The notes beneath the pieces were generated by a model. It searched no databases. It was not told the DNA's origin and saw only the letters and a program-made list of their open reading frames with translations. A program made the position numbers and the translations under genes. From the NCBI RefSeq assembly GCF_035594125.1, contig NC_087151.1, forward strand, positions 32,152,693-32,216,692: DNA of 64,000 bases, read 5' to 3'. Positions 13,855-28,239 of this stretch are shown here, in pieces. Origin of the DNA: Scylla paramamosain (taxonomy: Eukaryota > Arthropoda > Malacostraca > Decapoda > Portunidae). How positions within the stretch are numbered: the stretch's first letter is position 1; the number at the start of each line of letters is the position of its first letter.

Positions 13855-14172
13855 TTTGTTTATTTCTTAGCGACAAGTGCGGGGAAGTCAGAACACATAG
13901 TAACAGGCTTGATAGAATTAGATTTAAAAAGGAGACAGAAAAAAATGTATTTCAAATTGAGTGAGTGGTTAATTAGCGGAATATAGACTAAGTAATCAGG
14001 TTGTTAGCTCAGAGTCAATAAGGAGCTTTAGAAATATAGATGAATTTGCACTTCAGAATGTAATTTTGCACTTGATTTCGGAGTATCTTTGTAAGGGACT
14101 ATCATCTTCAATGGACCTTTTTGGTCTGTTTTGTTGCCTTTGTTCAGATCCTCCCTTACATAAAAAATAAAA
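13855..14172 (+). mobile_element. LINE 3' end relic
   Basis: The proximal part translates as RLDRIRFKKETEKN, like the end of a LINE ORF2, with later stops. The distal part holds the tail signature: 'atcatcttcaatggacc', a T-rich run, 'gttttgttgcctttgttcag', then 'cctcccttacataaaaaat'. The signature matches those at 2690-2893 and 29410-29515. Confidence 0.5.
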
Positions 14173-15018
14173 CTAATAGGAATAGTAGGTGGACACAGGC
14201 ATGTAGGTTTTATACCAAGACTGTCATGTGCAGACCAGCTGGCTTCTTGCAGCTTTCCCCTATACCGTTATATTGTTAGGAGAGTGAGGAGCGCTAACCA
14301 GGGGAGTTGTGCTACGAAACTGTTTCGCAGCAAGAGTTGTGTTGCTGATGTTAAAAAAATATTTTATCTTTAATTCCCGAGTCTTTTCGTGGGTTAGTAC
14401 CTCATTTCCTCATCGTCTGGTTTTATTTTATCGTTCCCAGTTGTAGCTGCCTCCGGAAGTGAGGGAAAATTCAGAATTACTGACTCTTAAAATGCGGATG
14501 AAGCTTGAAGTAATAAATGCTGCGCGTATGTGGTGAATGCGCTGCGTGAAAAAGGATTGCAGGATACAAGCCTCTCACCTGTTTATTTTTAAGGGAATAC
14601 TGAAAAGAGAACACACCTTTTACATACACAAATGGAAACAGGCCAAAGGTTACAACGAAAAACCTTGCACACACGCAAACGAAATAAGAAAAAAGTGGTG
14701 CTTCTGCTCGACGGAGAAAGAAAGAAGCTCAAGAAAAGTCTCGATAGTATTTTCAATTTGTTTGGCGTCCTCATGCTCCTTCCTCTCTGAAGTTTGAGTC
14801 GTACCGAGGAGAAATACTGCAAAGCATATTTGTTTATTTATTTGTTTCATTTACGTAAACTTTCTCGTATTGTAAAAATAACATAGACTTGTCATGGCCG
14901 TTCCTGACGAGGTGATGCTTTGCTGGGTGATTCGATGCTGATTTGTTGAATATAAGGGAAACGTAGAGGGCGGGTTGTAGCAGACACTGTTGTGATCGAT
15001 GCTGCCTCTACCTCCTTA

Positions 15019-15019
<1 letters not shown>

Positions 15020-15064
<45 letters not shown>
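15020..15064. repeat. (GT)22 microsatellite
   Basis: Uninterrupted. Confidence 0.97.
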
Positions 15065-15066
<2 letters not shown>

Positions 15067-17111
15067 TATGATTTTCTATTTTTTAGTCTTGTATTTCCTT
15101 TGGGTCGTTATGTTTTTACTGAGAACTCATATACAGATACACACGTAAAAGTGAAAACAGGAATATAATGGTTGGTAGTGAGGGAGCGTGGTGCTGCTCC
15201 GATGATGGTAGTGAGGGAAGGACACTGAATCACTGAATCCACAAATAGTCCTCTTAAGAAAAAAACACGTAGCCAGACAATAGAACAGGAAAAAAATGGT
15301 GTTGCTATTATTTGTGTCGCTATTCTTGGTTCGCAACGAAGATTTCTTTTGTGTTTCTGTTTTCATCACATCAAACTCTCCACATGATATTTTACTTACA
15401 GACTCCCAAGCGCCCCGCCGGAGGTTTCTTTGTGGTGAGTCAGGGACGCGTGACGTCAGTGGTACATGTTACACAATGCCCCACGTGGAAGTATGGGATT
15501 GGTTTTACTTCCCATGAATCCTGAATAAGAAACTTGGGTCGTGAGTTGCGTTGCTTTAGTCTTCTTTCCCAGGACGTTCCCAGAGTGAGCCTCACGCAGC
15601 AGTCCACTCCTGAACAACTTTAGCACGATTGATTACTTTACTGCAGCGACGAGTCTTGTGGACGCCCCCTTCCTCTCTTCCATTCAGAGTTGTCTACTAC
15701 ACCCACAACTCAATTAGTAGGCTCGAACTCCGGGAGGCAAAGCGTGACGCGTGCTCAGGTGATGTTCATGGAATAAAGTTAAGTGAGGACTCGATTAAGT
15801 TTCACGGAACGTCGTTGATTGGATTCATATGTAGTTTCTTATTTTTTTTTTTTTTTTTCATTAATGTGTACATGAGATCGGCCAACGGGTAAAAATAAAT
15901 ATAGGAAAAGTCCTCCCATGGTACACAAAGAGACCCGTCACCAAATGCGTCTCGAGGTGCTGTCTTTTTATGATGAATATGGAGAAGTGTCATCTTTTAA
16001 CTCCAACTCGCACGAACATAAAAGTTAGGCATTCTTTGCATCAAAAGAGGAACGGCTTTTAAATACGTCCATCGCGTCTGAAGACAAATACAACCAGTCA
16101 GATAACAAAGCGTCACTTATTTTTTGTGCTATCGTTCACATCTAAAAATAATGCGCCTCAACGGTTCTAGGAAAGAGGGAAACAGGTTGTCACGATGGTG
16201 CGCGTATCTTGAAGTTTCAACAATGTATGTAAGGGACGTCTTCACGCGGGAACAAGAACGCCTTGGTTTGTGCGAGAACAAAAAAGCGCGAGCAGCGGTG
16301 TTGTGTTGGAGACGGGGAGGGGAGAGGCGGGGAGGGATGAAATGAATGTGACGCTCGTGTGATTCAGTGAATACACGGACGGGAAAGGTTAGTCTTAAGG
16401 TTTCTCTTACTTTCACTATTCTTTTACTTTCGAGTGTCAAGTCAGATCGAGAGAGAGAAGATAAAGGAAAACTTTCCCCGCCATAGTCATACCATCCATT
16501 CTTCCACTATCAGAGAGTTGCGTCCCCTGTCAAGATGTGCAGACAATGACAGGCATTCGTGAGGCAGCAATAACCGATCGCCACGCTAATACCAGACCAA
16601 GGAGTGGCGGGATAACAGTAGCAGCGACGAGCTCCGGTGATGCAGTACCTTTACGTGGAGACTGTAGCGGCAGATGACACTTTAATGGCGTCAGGTACCT
16701 CAACTATGAACGGGGAGGAGATCACACATGCACGGACACAGATGACACTTCTTTCGTGCACCGCAGTCCCCCTCGACGCAAGGTCACAAAGGAGAGGAAT
16801 AGAAATAAATCGAGGCAAAGAAAGGAGAAAGAATCAGGCGGGCTCAACAAGTGGTTATCTGAAAGCGTCTGCCTGTGACACGTTTCCAGTTCACGTCACA
16901 CAGGGAAGCTCCGGGAAAGGGCGGGGAATTCTGTGTATTAGAAAGAATTTTGTTATCCCGTGAAATATGTAATAGTGCGTACGAATAGTGTATGCAGTGT
17001 GTGATGCACTCTGCCTCAATATTCTGTGGAGATTTAGATGTTACTCACTCCATTGCGGAAAACTTACTTCTCGCCGGATACAGATTTTAATAGCTTAGCC
17101 TGGAGCCTCGT

Positions 17112-17115
<4 letters not shown>

Positions 17116-17204
<89 letters not shown>
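17116..17204. repeat. (GA)44 microsatellite
   Basis: Uninterrupted; first of a cluster that continues to 19290. Confidence 0.98.
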
Positions 17205-17207
<3 letters not shown>

Positions 17208-17423
17208 ACTGACTGACACACACGTAGACAAAGACAGACACATACAAACATACATTCAGACAGTCAAAACTTCACTATGCAAAGCGGTGATATCCCACTT
17301 TCAGGCAACAATGAAAAGTTGAATGAATATGGAGATGTGGGGAACCTGCACGTAAGAAGTAACACCGTCCCATGAAAACATCCATTGTTCGATTCCCTCT
17401 TAAAACCTTTTCTCTTACAAGGC

Positions 17424-17524
<101 letters not shown>

Positions 17525-17773
17525 CGTTTCTCTATACACGGATATCGACTGAACGTGAAAGAGAAAAGAGAGAGGGAGATAGAGAGAAGGATACAACAAA
17601 AAAGGCTTCCATCCCAGCTTAGAGAAAACGCGGGCTGGGAGCGGGCGATAGATACTGCGCTCGATAGATAGATGGCCGGGGAAGCCGTGATAGATATAAA
17701 CGAGCGTATGGCAAGCTGTACGGTGACTGCAATCAGCGCTAACACCTCCACGCTCTTATATAACCCAGGGGAG

Positions 17774-17775
<2 letters not shown>

Positions 17776-17849
<74 letters not shown>

Positions 17850-17916
17850 ACTCGTATAGAAAACAAACCTTACAGGCTTTTCGATAAATAAAAAAAAAAC
17901 TATCCTACCACTAAAT

Positions 17917-18000
<84 letters not shown>
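17776..18000. repeat. two (GA)n tracts
   Basis: (GA)35 at 17776-17846 and (GA)40 at 17920-18000, separated by 73 bp. Confidence 0.97.
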
Positions 18001-18002
<2 letters not shown>

Positions 18003-18439
18003 AAGCAACCAAAGAGATATTTGAAAAAAAAAAAAAGGAAAAACGGAAGGAAAAGACCTCCAAACATCGATAGATCAGAATGACTGACATTAGCCACTTG
18101 TTTACCCGTCTACCCTGTGGCGAGACATTTGGACAGGTGGACAGACAGGTAGGCGGACAGGTAGACTGACAGAAAGCCACTTCGATATATGAGTACCACC
18201 CCCTTCTCCACACACACACACACACACACACACCACGCCGCCAGCTAAACGTGTTTGCGTGTATACATCTCGTTTGGGTAGGTGGATATCTCGCTGTTTG
18301 TTTGTATATGTGTGTGTTGGTCTGCTTTGGGATCACTCTGGCCATCTGTTTTGTTTGTTTTCGTTTCGTTGTCTGTTTTGTCCTTTTTTTTTCGTTTCTG
18401 TTTGTCGGTTTTGTCCGCCAGCATGTTCGTTTATTTGTC

Positions 18440-18545
<106 letters not shown>

Positions 18546-18857
18546 TCTCTTCCTCCCTCCGTCCCTTCCTCCCTTCCCCCCTCCCTCCCTCCCTCCCTCT
18601 CTCTCTCACCTAAATAAACACTTCGAGCTGGAAGTTGTAAAGAACACATAGACAAACAAACAGACAGGCAGATTGGCACGGCGCGTCCAAACAGACAGAG
18701 AGACCCAGCACTCAGCGCCGCCGAAAGAGACATTCTGAACAGCCAGGTGGAAAGAAGCAGCCTGTAAACACCCGGGGAGGCATATTGATAGATACAGAGA
18801 GAGGCGCGTCCACAGTACCTAAGTGGCCTTCCGCTTAACGAGATTAGTAGGTCCAGA

Positions 18858-19035
18858 GAGAGAGAAAGTGAGAGAGAGAGAGAGAGAGAGAGAGAGGGGG
18901 TTGGATGGGGGGAGCGACGGGTATGAGGGAGAGATGTGAAAGGAAGTAAGGAGAACGAAAGGAAGGAAAAGGAAAGATGCGGAAATAATTAATGGAAAGG
19001 TGAAACGAGTGGTAAAAAAAAGAGAAAAAGATTAT

Positions 19036-19121
<86 letters not shown>

Positions 19122-19226
19122 TGAACGGATGCTTTGAGAAAAAGGGAAAGAAAGAAAGAGAGAAGAAAGGTACGGGAATAATTAACTGAAAAGTGCGACG
19201 AATAGTGGGAAAAAGAGGAAAAAGAA

Positions 19227-19290
<64 letters not shown>
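18858..19290. repeat. three (GA)n tracts with duplicated spacer
   Basis: (GA)n at 18858-18896, 19039-19119 and 19229-19290. The purine-rich stretches before the second and third tracts are diverged copies of each other. Confidence 0.95.
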
Positions 19291-19293
<3 letters not shown>

Positions 19294-19689
19294 ATAGTGG
19301 CTTCATTGATAAACACGGCAGAATGATGGAAATTTATCAACAAGGACGTAAAAAGAATGAGAACCGCTTGTGTTGGTACCGAAACCCAGAAACAGTACTG
19401 AAGGACAGACTGGCATGGTAGTGGGAGGGTGAGGAGGGAGGTGGTGTTGAGTGGGGGGGAATGACTGATGTGAGAGCGGTGGAGTGGAGGATAATGAGGT
19501 TACGACTGAGTGGGAGGAGAAACAGGGGAGAGAGATGGATTAGGAAGGAGGGTTGAGAGGGGGAGGGGTGTTGGAGCAGAATAAGTGAGAGTTGTAGGAA
19601 TGACCAGTATTTCTTGGTTTGGTTGGTTTGCTTACTTATTCGTGATAGTGTAGGTGGTGTGTTAGGCAGCGGTACAGTCAAGGTTAAAA

Positions 19690-20290
19690 ATTTGTTAATT
19701 CTTGCAGCGCCACGCCGTTGATTTCATTATATTTGTCATGAGAGAATGTTGTGAAACTGGTGATGACACTTTCCATTATCATAGTGTTTATAATCTAGTT
19801 GCGTATCCATCTCTTTTATGACTTGACTAAATAACAGATGTTTGAGTAAAAATACTCTGTTAACCTTTCGAAATAACGGCATCGATTTCGTTAAATTTGT
19901 CACATGAGAGTGTTATGAAGTTGGTGGAAGTTTACGTTATCAAAGTGTTGTACGATAGGTTAGTTTCTCATCCAACATAATTATTTCTTCACGATTCGTT
20001 TCAAGCTAACCGAGAGAGAATGTGAAGAAGTTTGAGAATATTATGAAGTTGGTGAATATTTTTGTTATCAAGGGGCTGTAAACCAACTATTTACTCACCC
20101 ATAACAATTACAAAGCATGGTAAGCGCATGTTGGGTCACTGCCAGCCACACGCGATGATATGAACGACACTCCTTTGAACGCCTTAAGTTCCTCAACAGG
20201 TGATTTGACGAAGTATAAGAATATTACGAGGCTGGTAATGGCACGTTTCGTCGTCAAAAGATTTACTGTAGTTATTCCCCCGAACTTAAT
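19690..20290 (+). repeat. degenerate tandem repeat, four units
   Basis: The core 'attatgaagttggtgaa' followed by 'cgttatcaaagtgttgta' recurs at about 19747, 19912, 20040 and 20220 in increasingly different forms. The first two units are preceded by 'cgatttcattaaatttgtca'. Spacing is 126-184 bp. This is an old, satellite-like array. Confidence 0.6.
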
Positions 20291-20422
20291 TATATTTTAC
20301 TGTCTGCTTTATGGCTAACAAAGACGTGATTTGGGGAATGATGCTTCTTTGATCACCCTGCATTCCTCAACACACCAAACACAGATATATCCAGCTTTAC
20401 CCACCACCAACAGAGGCGTCAT

Positions 20423-20491
<69 letters not shown>
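20423..20491. repeat. (CT)34 microsatellite
   Basis: Uninterrupted. Confidence 0.97.
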
Positions 20492-20496
<5 letters not shown>

Positions 20497-20810
20497 TTCA
20501 TGGCAATCCGAAAGCTGCCAATATTAATGAAGGAAAGTATTAAAAATTGTGACAAATCTTACGAGCATGGAGATGTCCTTCCATTCTCCCGGGTCAGCAT
20601 ATTGGGACGAGGGTTACTTCAGCACAATGGGTCTTCCTGAGCGGGTCCCAGCCTCGGGTGTTGAAGTAGATGGAGGGTCCGAGGGAAGGACAGCCTCGGG
20701 TCTCGTCACATCGGAAGTTATTAAACCTGGTGGAGCAAAAGTATGTATGTGTGGAGGAAGCTGCGCCGTGTGTGTGTGTGTGTGTATGTGTGTGTGTGTG
20801 TGTGTGGACA

Positions 20811-20925
20811 GTTGGCGGCACGTCCATTGAAGACTGTTAATCGTTAGGTTCTTATCCACTTCACCCGATCAAGACGTAAAGGACACTCCTCCAGGGACGC
20901 CCCGTGAGGAGGTGGTGCGCCTTAT
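20811..20925 (+). repeat. dispersed 115-bp repeat, copy 1
   Basis: Runs from gttggcggcacgtccattga to gaggtggtgcgccttat and matches 23536-23651 with about ten differences. It is placed between a (GT)n and a (CT)n tract. Confidence 0.75.
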
Positions 20926-20932
20926 TCCCCCA

Positions 20933-20933
<1 letters not shown>

Positions 20934-21019
<86 letters not shown>
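20934..21019. repeat. (CT)43 microsatellite
   Basis: Follows the dispersed repeat at 20811-20925; a (GT)n at 20769-20807 precedes that repeat. Confidence 0.97.
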
Positions 21020-21022
<3 letters not shown>

Positions 21023-22384
21023 TCAAAAATATACCAGGAAGTCACCTCACCGGAAATACTTGAGCCTCTGAAGTCACTTAACACGTCACGCACTTTGGTA
21101 TTTATTTTGCTCGTGCCGTCTTCCCTCCCAAGCTCTCATCCAGTATTTCCTGAGGGAAGTGAGCCACTAGAAACGTAAGAGATAAGTTGGTTCTCGACAG
21201 CAACGAAAAATAAAAAAGAAGTTACGGATCATCGTCAACTTTCTGTAAGACGAGGGACGGCGTGGACTTGTATGTTATTTTTAAGTATAGATAGAAACCT
21301 AACAGTGCCTAACATTGTGTCATGCACTCGTATTCGCTGTTTACAAGGCCAAGAGTGTTCATATGAAATGTTTTGTTCCCTCCCTAGAGGACACCAGACG
21401 CCTCTTAGGTGTGGAGATGCGTGACACCTGACTCGTGTCCTGGCCTAGGTTGAGTGGCGTGGCCATAGACCTTGCCGGACCTTGCTTCCTTGTGGGTGAT
21501 TTTTCCTCATGGGTAGCCCATGATGGGAGGTCGGCTAACGTTCTTGGAAATACAGGCACCCAGCAACCGTCTCCTTGTTTGGTGTAAGATCATTCATCTC
21601 TCTTCAAGTGTAATAATCATTTAGAGTGTTGCTTTAGAAGTCTGGGCGTCACCAAGATACCGTCACCCTCCTTTCACTGCAAGTCAGTTTTACCCGTAAA
21701 TCTCAAATGTGCCCCCTGCCAGTTATCCCGCCTGACTGGTTTTCTCAGCCAGTGTTGTCAAGACACTTGCTCCACCTTCCAGGAAGCGGAGGCAGGAAGC
21801 ACCATGCATTCTAATGAGGCATCGACACACACCATCTCACGTGAGTTGCGTCGTGGGGGGGTCGTCGCCTTCACTACCGGCGTCTTCCCTCAATTTCAGC
21901 CTTCCAGGACACCTTTAATATGTTTCAAAGCCAGGCCGCTGAGATGGGACGTCCTGGAACACAAGAGTGATCGTCCCAACTCTCGCTCCTCGGCCTCGGC
22001 GGGACTCATCCTCGGCCTCGGCAGGACTCACAACTTGTTCAGTGGATGAGTCACATCTTCCAGCCCTCTGAACGACTCGGGACAGCAGACGCCACTGTAT
22101 GGAAGCACCGCACCTCAGCACATGGCTCTGGTATTGGAAACGTCACGCCCTTAGACCTCGGAATCTTCTGTGCCCTTATTTTGGCAGAACTCGGCGAGGT
22201 GACAGACATAATTCCCTCATAGAGTCTCGTGAGCTGGAGTGTCCTCGAGGGCCTCGCCAGTGCGTGCTTCCCGCCGCAGTAATTGGTCCATGTCATGAAG
22301 CTTCTTTATGAAGATGTATATTGGTGGCTGCGTTGTTTGTCTGTCGTCGTGGTGATTACTGGTCGTGTTTGTTGACAATCTTGG

Positions 22385-22650
<266 letters not shown>

Positions 22651-23243
22651 TTGATTATTGTATAGCTGTGTTCCTGTATCTTCCCTACCATACCTTCCTG
22701 CCAACACACCACCACCACCACCACCATTGTTCCTGTGGCGGTGGTCGATAGCCAATCACCGCCCAGCTTGCCTTCTGTTCGATCACGAGTGGTGGTTGAT
22801 TTCTATTTTTTTTTATTTTGCATCGTTTTGTCTGTTTATAATGTGGTGCGTGCGTGGGCATGCAGCGTGCGTGCGTGCAGTGTGCGTGTGGCGGTGTGTG
22901 TCATATCCCTCATCACCCCGAGATGTTAGGGGGCTGGTGGGGAGCAGGAGGAACTGAAGATGGGGCTGCCAGGAGGGAGGGAGACGGAGGGGATGGTGTA
23001 GGAGGGTTGTCGCAATCTAGGAAACGTGTCCCTTCTCCCCGTAGCGGCCCCTCCCCACCCTCGCTGATGCCTGTACTGGGAACACGTTTCCTTGGTGTGA
23101 AGGTTCATTCTCCCTTCTTCCCATTCTCTGAACAAAACATATACCGCCATTTGTAACCTTCCCAGATACATTTTAGGGCTGGCACACTTGTTTAAGTTGC
23201 CCTAACTCTGACCCGCTCTCCTAACACGCCTCCCGCCCCACAG

Positions 23244-23389
23244 GTGAGCCACTCTCCAACCCCGTGCTGGTGGGGGCGCGCGAGGTGTACGAGCCTTCGG
23301 AAATCATCAAGATCGGCTGCCAGCCCAGTGACCGCCACCCCCTGGACCACACCCAGCCCACTCTGCAGTGGTTCCTGCAAGGCAACCAG
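23244..23389 (+). CDS. beat: beat-like protein, exon coding the N-terminal half of Ig domain 2
   Basis: The acceptor (ccccacag|gt) and donor (aaccag|gtgagg) bound 146 nt. The two first bases complete an Arg codon with the last base of the previous exon, and the exon ends in phase 0. It encodes 48 full codons: a linker (EPLSNPVLVGAREVYEPSE), then strand B with the first Ig2 cysteine (IIKIGCQPSD), and strand C with the core tryptophan (LQWFLQGNQ). The order 'xGPxIxGxRxxYxxGDxLxxxC...LxWFINxxQ' is what Beat proteins show at the start of Ig2. The exon is GC-rich against its surroundings. The intron before it is 20.9 kb. No frameshift or stop is present. Confidence 0.87.
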
Positions 23390-23452
23390 GTGAGGCGCCT
23401 GCCGCTGTACGTGCCGCGCTGATCCTCGCGGGACATCGTTACCGTGCTCCGG

Positions 23453-23455
<3 letters not shown>

Positions 23456-23530
<75 letters not shown>
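23456..23530. repeat. (GA)n microsatellite
   Basis: Begins 66 bp after the beat-like exon donor. Confidence 0.97.
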
Positions 23531-23535
23531 TGGAT

Positions 23536-23651
23536 AGCTGGTGGCACGTCCATTGAAGACTGATAATCGTTAGGTTGTTATCCACTCCATCCGATCAAGA
23601 CGTAAAGGACATTACTCCAGGGACGCCCAGTGAGGAGGTGGTGCACCTTAT
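23536..23651 (+). repeat. dispersed 115-bp repeat, copy 2
   Basis: Runs from agctggtggcacgtccattg to gaggtggtgcaccttat in the same orientation as 20811-20925. It is preceded by a (GA)n tract and lies 146 bp after the beat-like exon donor at 23390. Confidence 0.75.
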
Positions 23652-24161
23652 ATCCTGCCTCCCCCTACCAGGGAACAGCAGTGAGGTGCTGCAGTCAAGG
23701 AGGCTTGGCTGACTATGATGCCATCGCCTGATGAAGAAAGACTTCTGTAAATAAGTTATACCAACTCACAAATACACGCTTTTACGTTTAGGAATAGTGG
23801 ATGCAAGTAAGGTAGCAATTTTCTATAAATGGACATGAACTCGTAAGGGCACTGCTGCGCCTCTGGCTGGACGCCGCGGTCGTTAGAGGTGGCAACACGG
23901 TGCTCGGGGCGGCGTGAATCACCCTCGCCCTCAATACAATGCGCAGCGTGTTGTGCCGTCACGCCACGCAAGGTGTGCTGAGCGGCTTTCGTCAACAACT
24001 GCTCCCCAAGCACCAGTAACTGCTCGTCAGGGGTCATGAAGTGTGTTGGTCAGACGAGGCTGGGCCTTGGTGAAGCATGGAGCGCGCCAATACCCATGAT
24101 GGATGTGTTGCTTCGAGGCTGTACTATGTTCTTAAAAATAAATAAATAAGTAAATAAATAA

Positions 24162-24262
<101 letters not shown>

Positions 24263-24769
24263 AGAAACTGAAGCAATTTTGGCTTTTCAAGAAAACAAAC
24301 GATATCATTGATAATGTTGCCAAAAGGCTGAATAACGCCATGATGAAACCCTACAAACAACACGAAGGTGGTGATCAGACCGGTGGGAAATGTTGCTATC
24401 AGGGAAGTGCTTTTACTCTGAGCTGGAACGAGAGACAGAATACACTATGCTTACAGAGTGTGAAAAGGAGACCCAAAAAAGTGTTCAGTGCGCCATAATC
24501 CTTTCGTGGGAGTGCGGCACGATCACGCTTGCAATACGAGATGGAAAGGATGTTGTGAAATTAAATGCCATTAAACGTTGAGCGACGGTGATCCCTTTCC
24601 GGCGCAACAAGTGTGGCGGGGAGGGAAGCACGCACGCCATGTATGGAGCACAGCCACACCCGGGGAGGCGACGACAACACTCTGGTCTAAAAAGATTTAT
24701 GATTATTGAGTTTGCTGTTATTCTCTTCTAATTGTGTTCCATATTGAAGTAATGACGCAGAGCTTGATT

Positions 24770-24806
<37 letters not shown>

Positions 24807-25049
24807 TATCTATATAGTATCGATGTCACATTGAGTGTTCCTTCAGTGAGTAAAGGAATGCAGTAGAATGACCATTACTCGGTTTTTCATTGCTTCACTC
24901 CACCATGCACTCTGTCGCCCTCTGCTCACCACCCGTACTATTTTGATGAAGATCCTCGTGGCGGCGGTGATCCCCAGCCACCGCGGGGTTGGGTCCCAGC
25001 CTGATATATGACGAAGGCCGTGTGTGTCTCGCCCTGCAGCGCCCGGTCT

Positions 25050-25066
25050 CCCTGTGTGTGTGTGTG

Positions 25067-25103
<37 letters not shown>

Positions 25104-25181
25104 GCAGCAGGTGTTCCAGCGGTGAATGGGAGGACATCTTATTCAATTAGGGATTTTTGTCTGGGTAAGAACTGTCGTGCT

Positions 25182-25254
<73 letters not shown>
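25050..25254. repeat. (GT)n and (GA)35 tracts
   Basis: (GT)n at 25050-25100 with one interruption; (GA)n at 25184-25254. A further (GT)14 lies at 25456-25484 and (GA)31 at 25756-25818. Confidence 0.96.
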
Positions 25255-25258
<4 letters not shown>

Positions 25259-25753
25259 TAATGTGAAAAAAGAATAGTTTGGTATTTCTGTCACTTGTGT
25301 CTCGTTACTTGTTCCTCCATAAACAGAGTCGCTGAGAAAATTGTAGGAATGAAAATACATAGCACGGGTCCTCAGTCCTCTTACTCTTTAGCTTTTAGTT
25401 GCATTCTATGATGCGTCGGAAATATGATGGTAGTTTCTTCCAACCCGGGGAGCGGTATGTGTGTGTGTGTGTGTGTGTGTGTGATTCGTATTTACGTTTC
25501 TTCAGATCTCTTACTACAGGACGCTGTTCTTCATTTAATGATAAAAGCTGGCTTGCTCATTGCATATCAGATTCTCTTGACACGTCTGTTAGTAAACAGC
25601 CTGTGTACTGGTGGCCGCGTGGTCGTCGCCTGTCCTCAACAGGCGCAGGAAGGATAACATGCTTCCTCCCTGCTGGTGAATTATATCTCTTTAGCAAACA
25701 CCCAACCACTCTTCTAGATTGCCCTGTGTCCTATCTTGTATCTGATTATCTTT

Positions 25754-25819
<66 letters not shown>

Positions 25820-26828
25820 TGATAGATTTTTTCATTCATCAACGAGATATACGTCATGGGCAACAAGAACATGGAGCAGCTCGCTGTTTCTTAGTCCAAC
25901 AATTACTCCATACCAAAAGAGCCTTTTGGTCTACCATCGGCTAGACAAGACACAAGAATATGTAAATGTTGCTTTGAAGCTGTTCAGGAAGAAAGCAAGG
26001 AGTTCCTGTGAGCTCGGAATCCCTCACATCCGCGACAACAGCGCCAGTGAGAGAGGAAATGAGGGCGAGGAAAGCAAAACCAGCCGCCACACCGGAGATT
26101 AGACTGGCGAAGGTGAGGAATTATACAGTGAAATGAAACTTGGGAATGGTGAGAGGCGTGGTGCCAAAACACGTGCAGTGTACGGAGTAGTGATGGCGAC
26201 TGTCGAGAAACGAGTGTTGTTTTCACTTGTAAGGAGAAATCAGTGTCCCTAAACTGACGTGATAACATACTCCATCGGAGGTAGAGAGGAAAAAAAATAC
26301 AAGGGATGTGCAAGGAACTTCAGGTGAGGTGAAGCACGTCTCGCCACCAAGACCACAGAAGTGAATGCAGCGCCAAGCATTCCTCTGTAGACCTGCATTT
26401 CTTTTCCTGATGAATTGTCATTATCATCTTAACCTGCTGGTGCATCTCTCTCTCTCTCCCTCGTAGTGGCCGAGTGACGGATGCAGTGGCGCCTCCCTTG
26501 ATGCTTGTTGGTCGAAAGTTGTGTGTATGCTGCTGTTGCATTAGTTCTTCAGTAAGATAGACTTCCATTTTTTTTATATTATTAATGTAACCAACTGTTC
26601 ATGTAACTGCTTATTCGGTGTGTACCGAATAAATACCTCCACACTTGGGGAGTGCCTTGTGACCAGCAGATGCCCCCGGGCCAGCAGGTGTGCCGTCGTG
26701 ACTGGCGCGGCCGTCACCACTTGGGAAAAGTTCAGCCTCTTGAGCTTACCTAATGGGCTGCCTTCACCACACCTGACGCCTTTAAGATGAAAGAAAGATT
26801 AAAAGAAAAAAAGGAAAGAGAGAAGGAA

Positions 26829-26981
<153 letters not shown>

Positions 26982-28239
26982 TTACAGACAAGTAGGGCGT
27001 CAGTGCACTATATTGGGCATACTCATCAGTGCATTGCTTGTGACACATCATTCCATTTTGGTTCAAAGGGATTCATTTAAATATGTTTTCAGAAAATTAA
27101 AGAAAACTAAAAGGAAATAAAATATTTTCACGTTCTGTTTTCTGTAAAACATTTCAGCCGCCGTGCATTGTGAACAGATTGAATGTTTGCGGGGCCTTCG
27201 GTCACATTAAATGTTCAAAACAAATCTGTTCGTAGAGGCATGTTAAGGCAAATCCGTCCATCCCTGCAGCTCTCCATGTCAGAAATACTATCATGGGCAG
27301 TGATGGACGCATGAGTGTATCCTGTACCGCTTCCGTGTAATTCAACTTTGCTATGCACTGTAGTGCTGCAGGTGTTGTGAAGCTGAAAAAGCCAGACAGC
27401 AAACTAACTAGCAGTGTTGAGAGATAATACTACAAAAATTACTCATCAGTACTAAAGCTGGACTTTTCTTAAATGGTGCCTCCACATCGCCTTGTTTGCG
27501 TCGTGTGTCGGTGGCACATGTGTCATCACCTGCACACCAGTGCCACGGCAAGCACCGTCTCCTTCATGTCACCTCTTTAACGAACCATCCCCAGGTTTCT
27601 TTTGTGGCATGTCATAGAGACAACTGATGTTCTTTTCTCTGCACAGCAAGTTTGTGATTTTATGTGAATATTCAGCGATGTGTCTCAGAGTTATATAAGG
27701 CTATACTTTCCTCGCTGCGATTTTTTTTATTACGTGAATTTTGTGAGCTTTAGTATTGTAAGATTTTGTATGAAGTGGCGAGTGTTGCTAAACAAGTTTG
27801 GATTTCAGGCAGATACACTTGGGACTCGGTGAGAACCAGCAGGATTGTAGGGCGCTCCTTTGATACCTTCCTGCTGGCTGGCTTGAGTGCTGGTATCCTA
27901 ATGGACTTCTTTCCGGCGCGGGCTGGAGGTATGACCGCACTCTAATATCGTGACGTCATCGTAGTTTTCTTTCGAGGCGATTTAAAATAAGAAGGTGCAC
28001 GTGATAAGAAGCGGCCCTTGAGGCGCCGCCACACGGAAGTGAACAAATGCCTGTCTTCCAAAGATTTATAAGATGAAGGTTTGCCACGAGGCCGTGTGAG
28101 CGCAGGACCTCCTAAACCTCAGTAAAGCTGTACAGACGTGACAAATGGTACCACATGGTGAAGTTGTTGATGTTTTTAAATCGTTTGGGAATGTTATACA
28201 TGGAACAATACTGATTCGTGTGTTTTTTTCTTTCATCAG

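Noticed and set aside
22658..23156. Open frames with several Cys and Arg in GC-rich DNA before the 23244 exon
   Set aside because: No family motif, low-complexity stretches, overlapping frames on both strands.
23756..24037. 93-codon minus-strand open frame
   Set aside because: No recognisable domain, no splice or polyadenylation context; likely chance in GC-rich intron.
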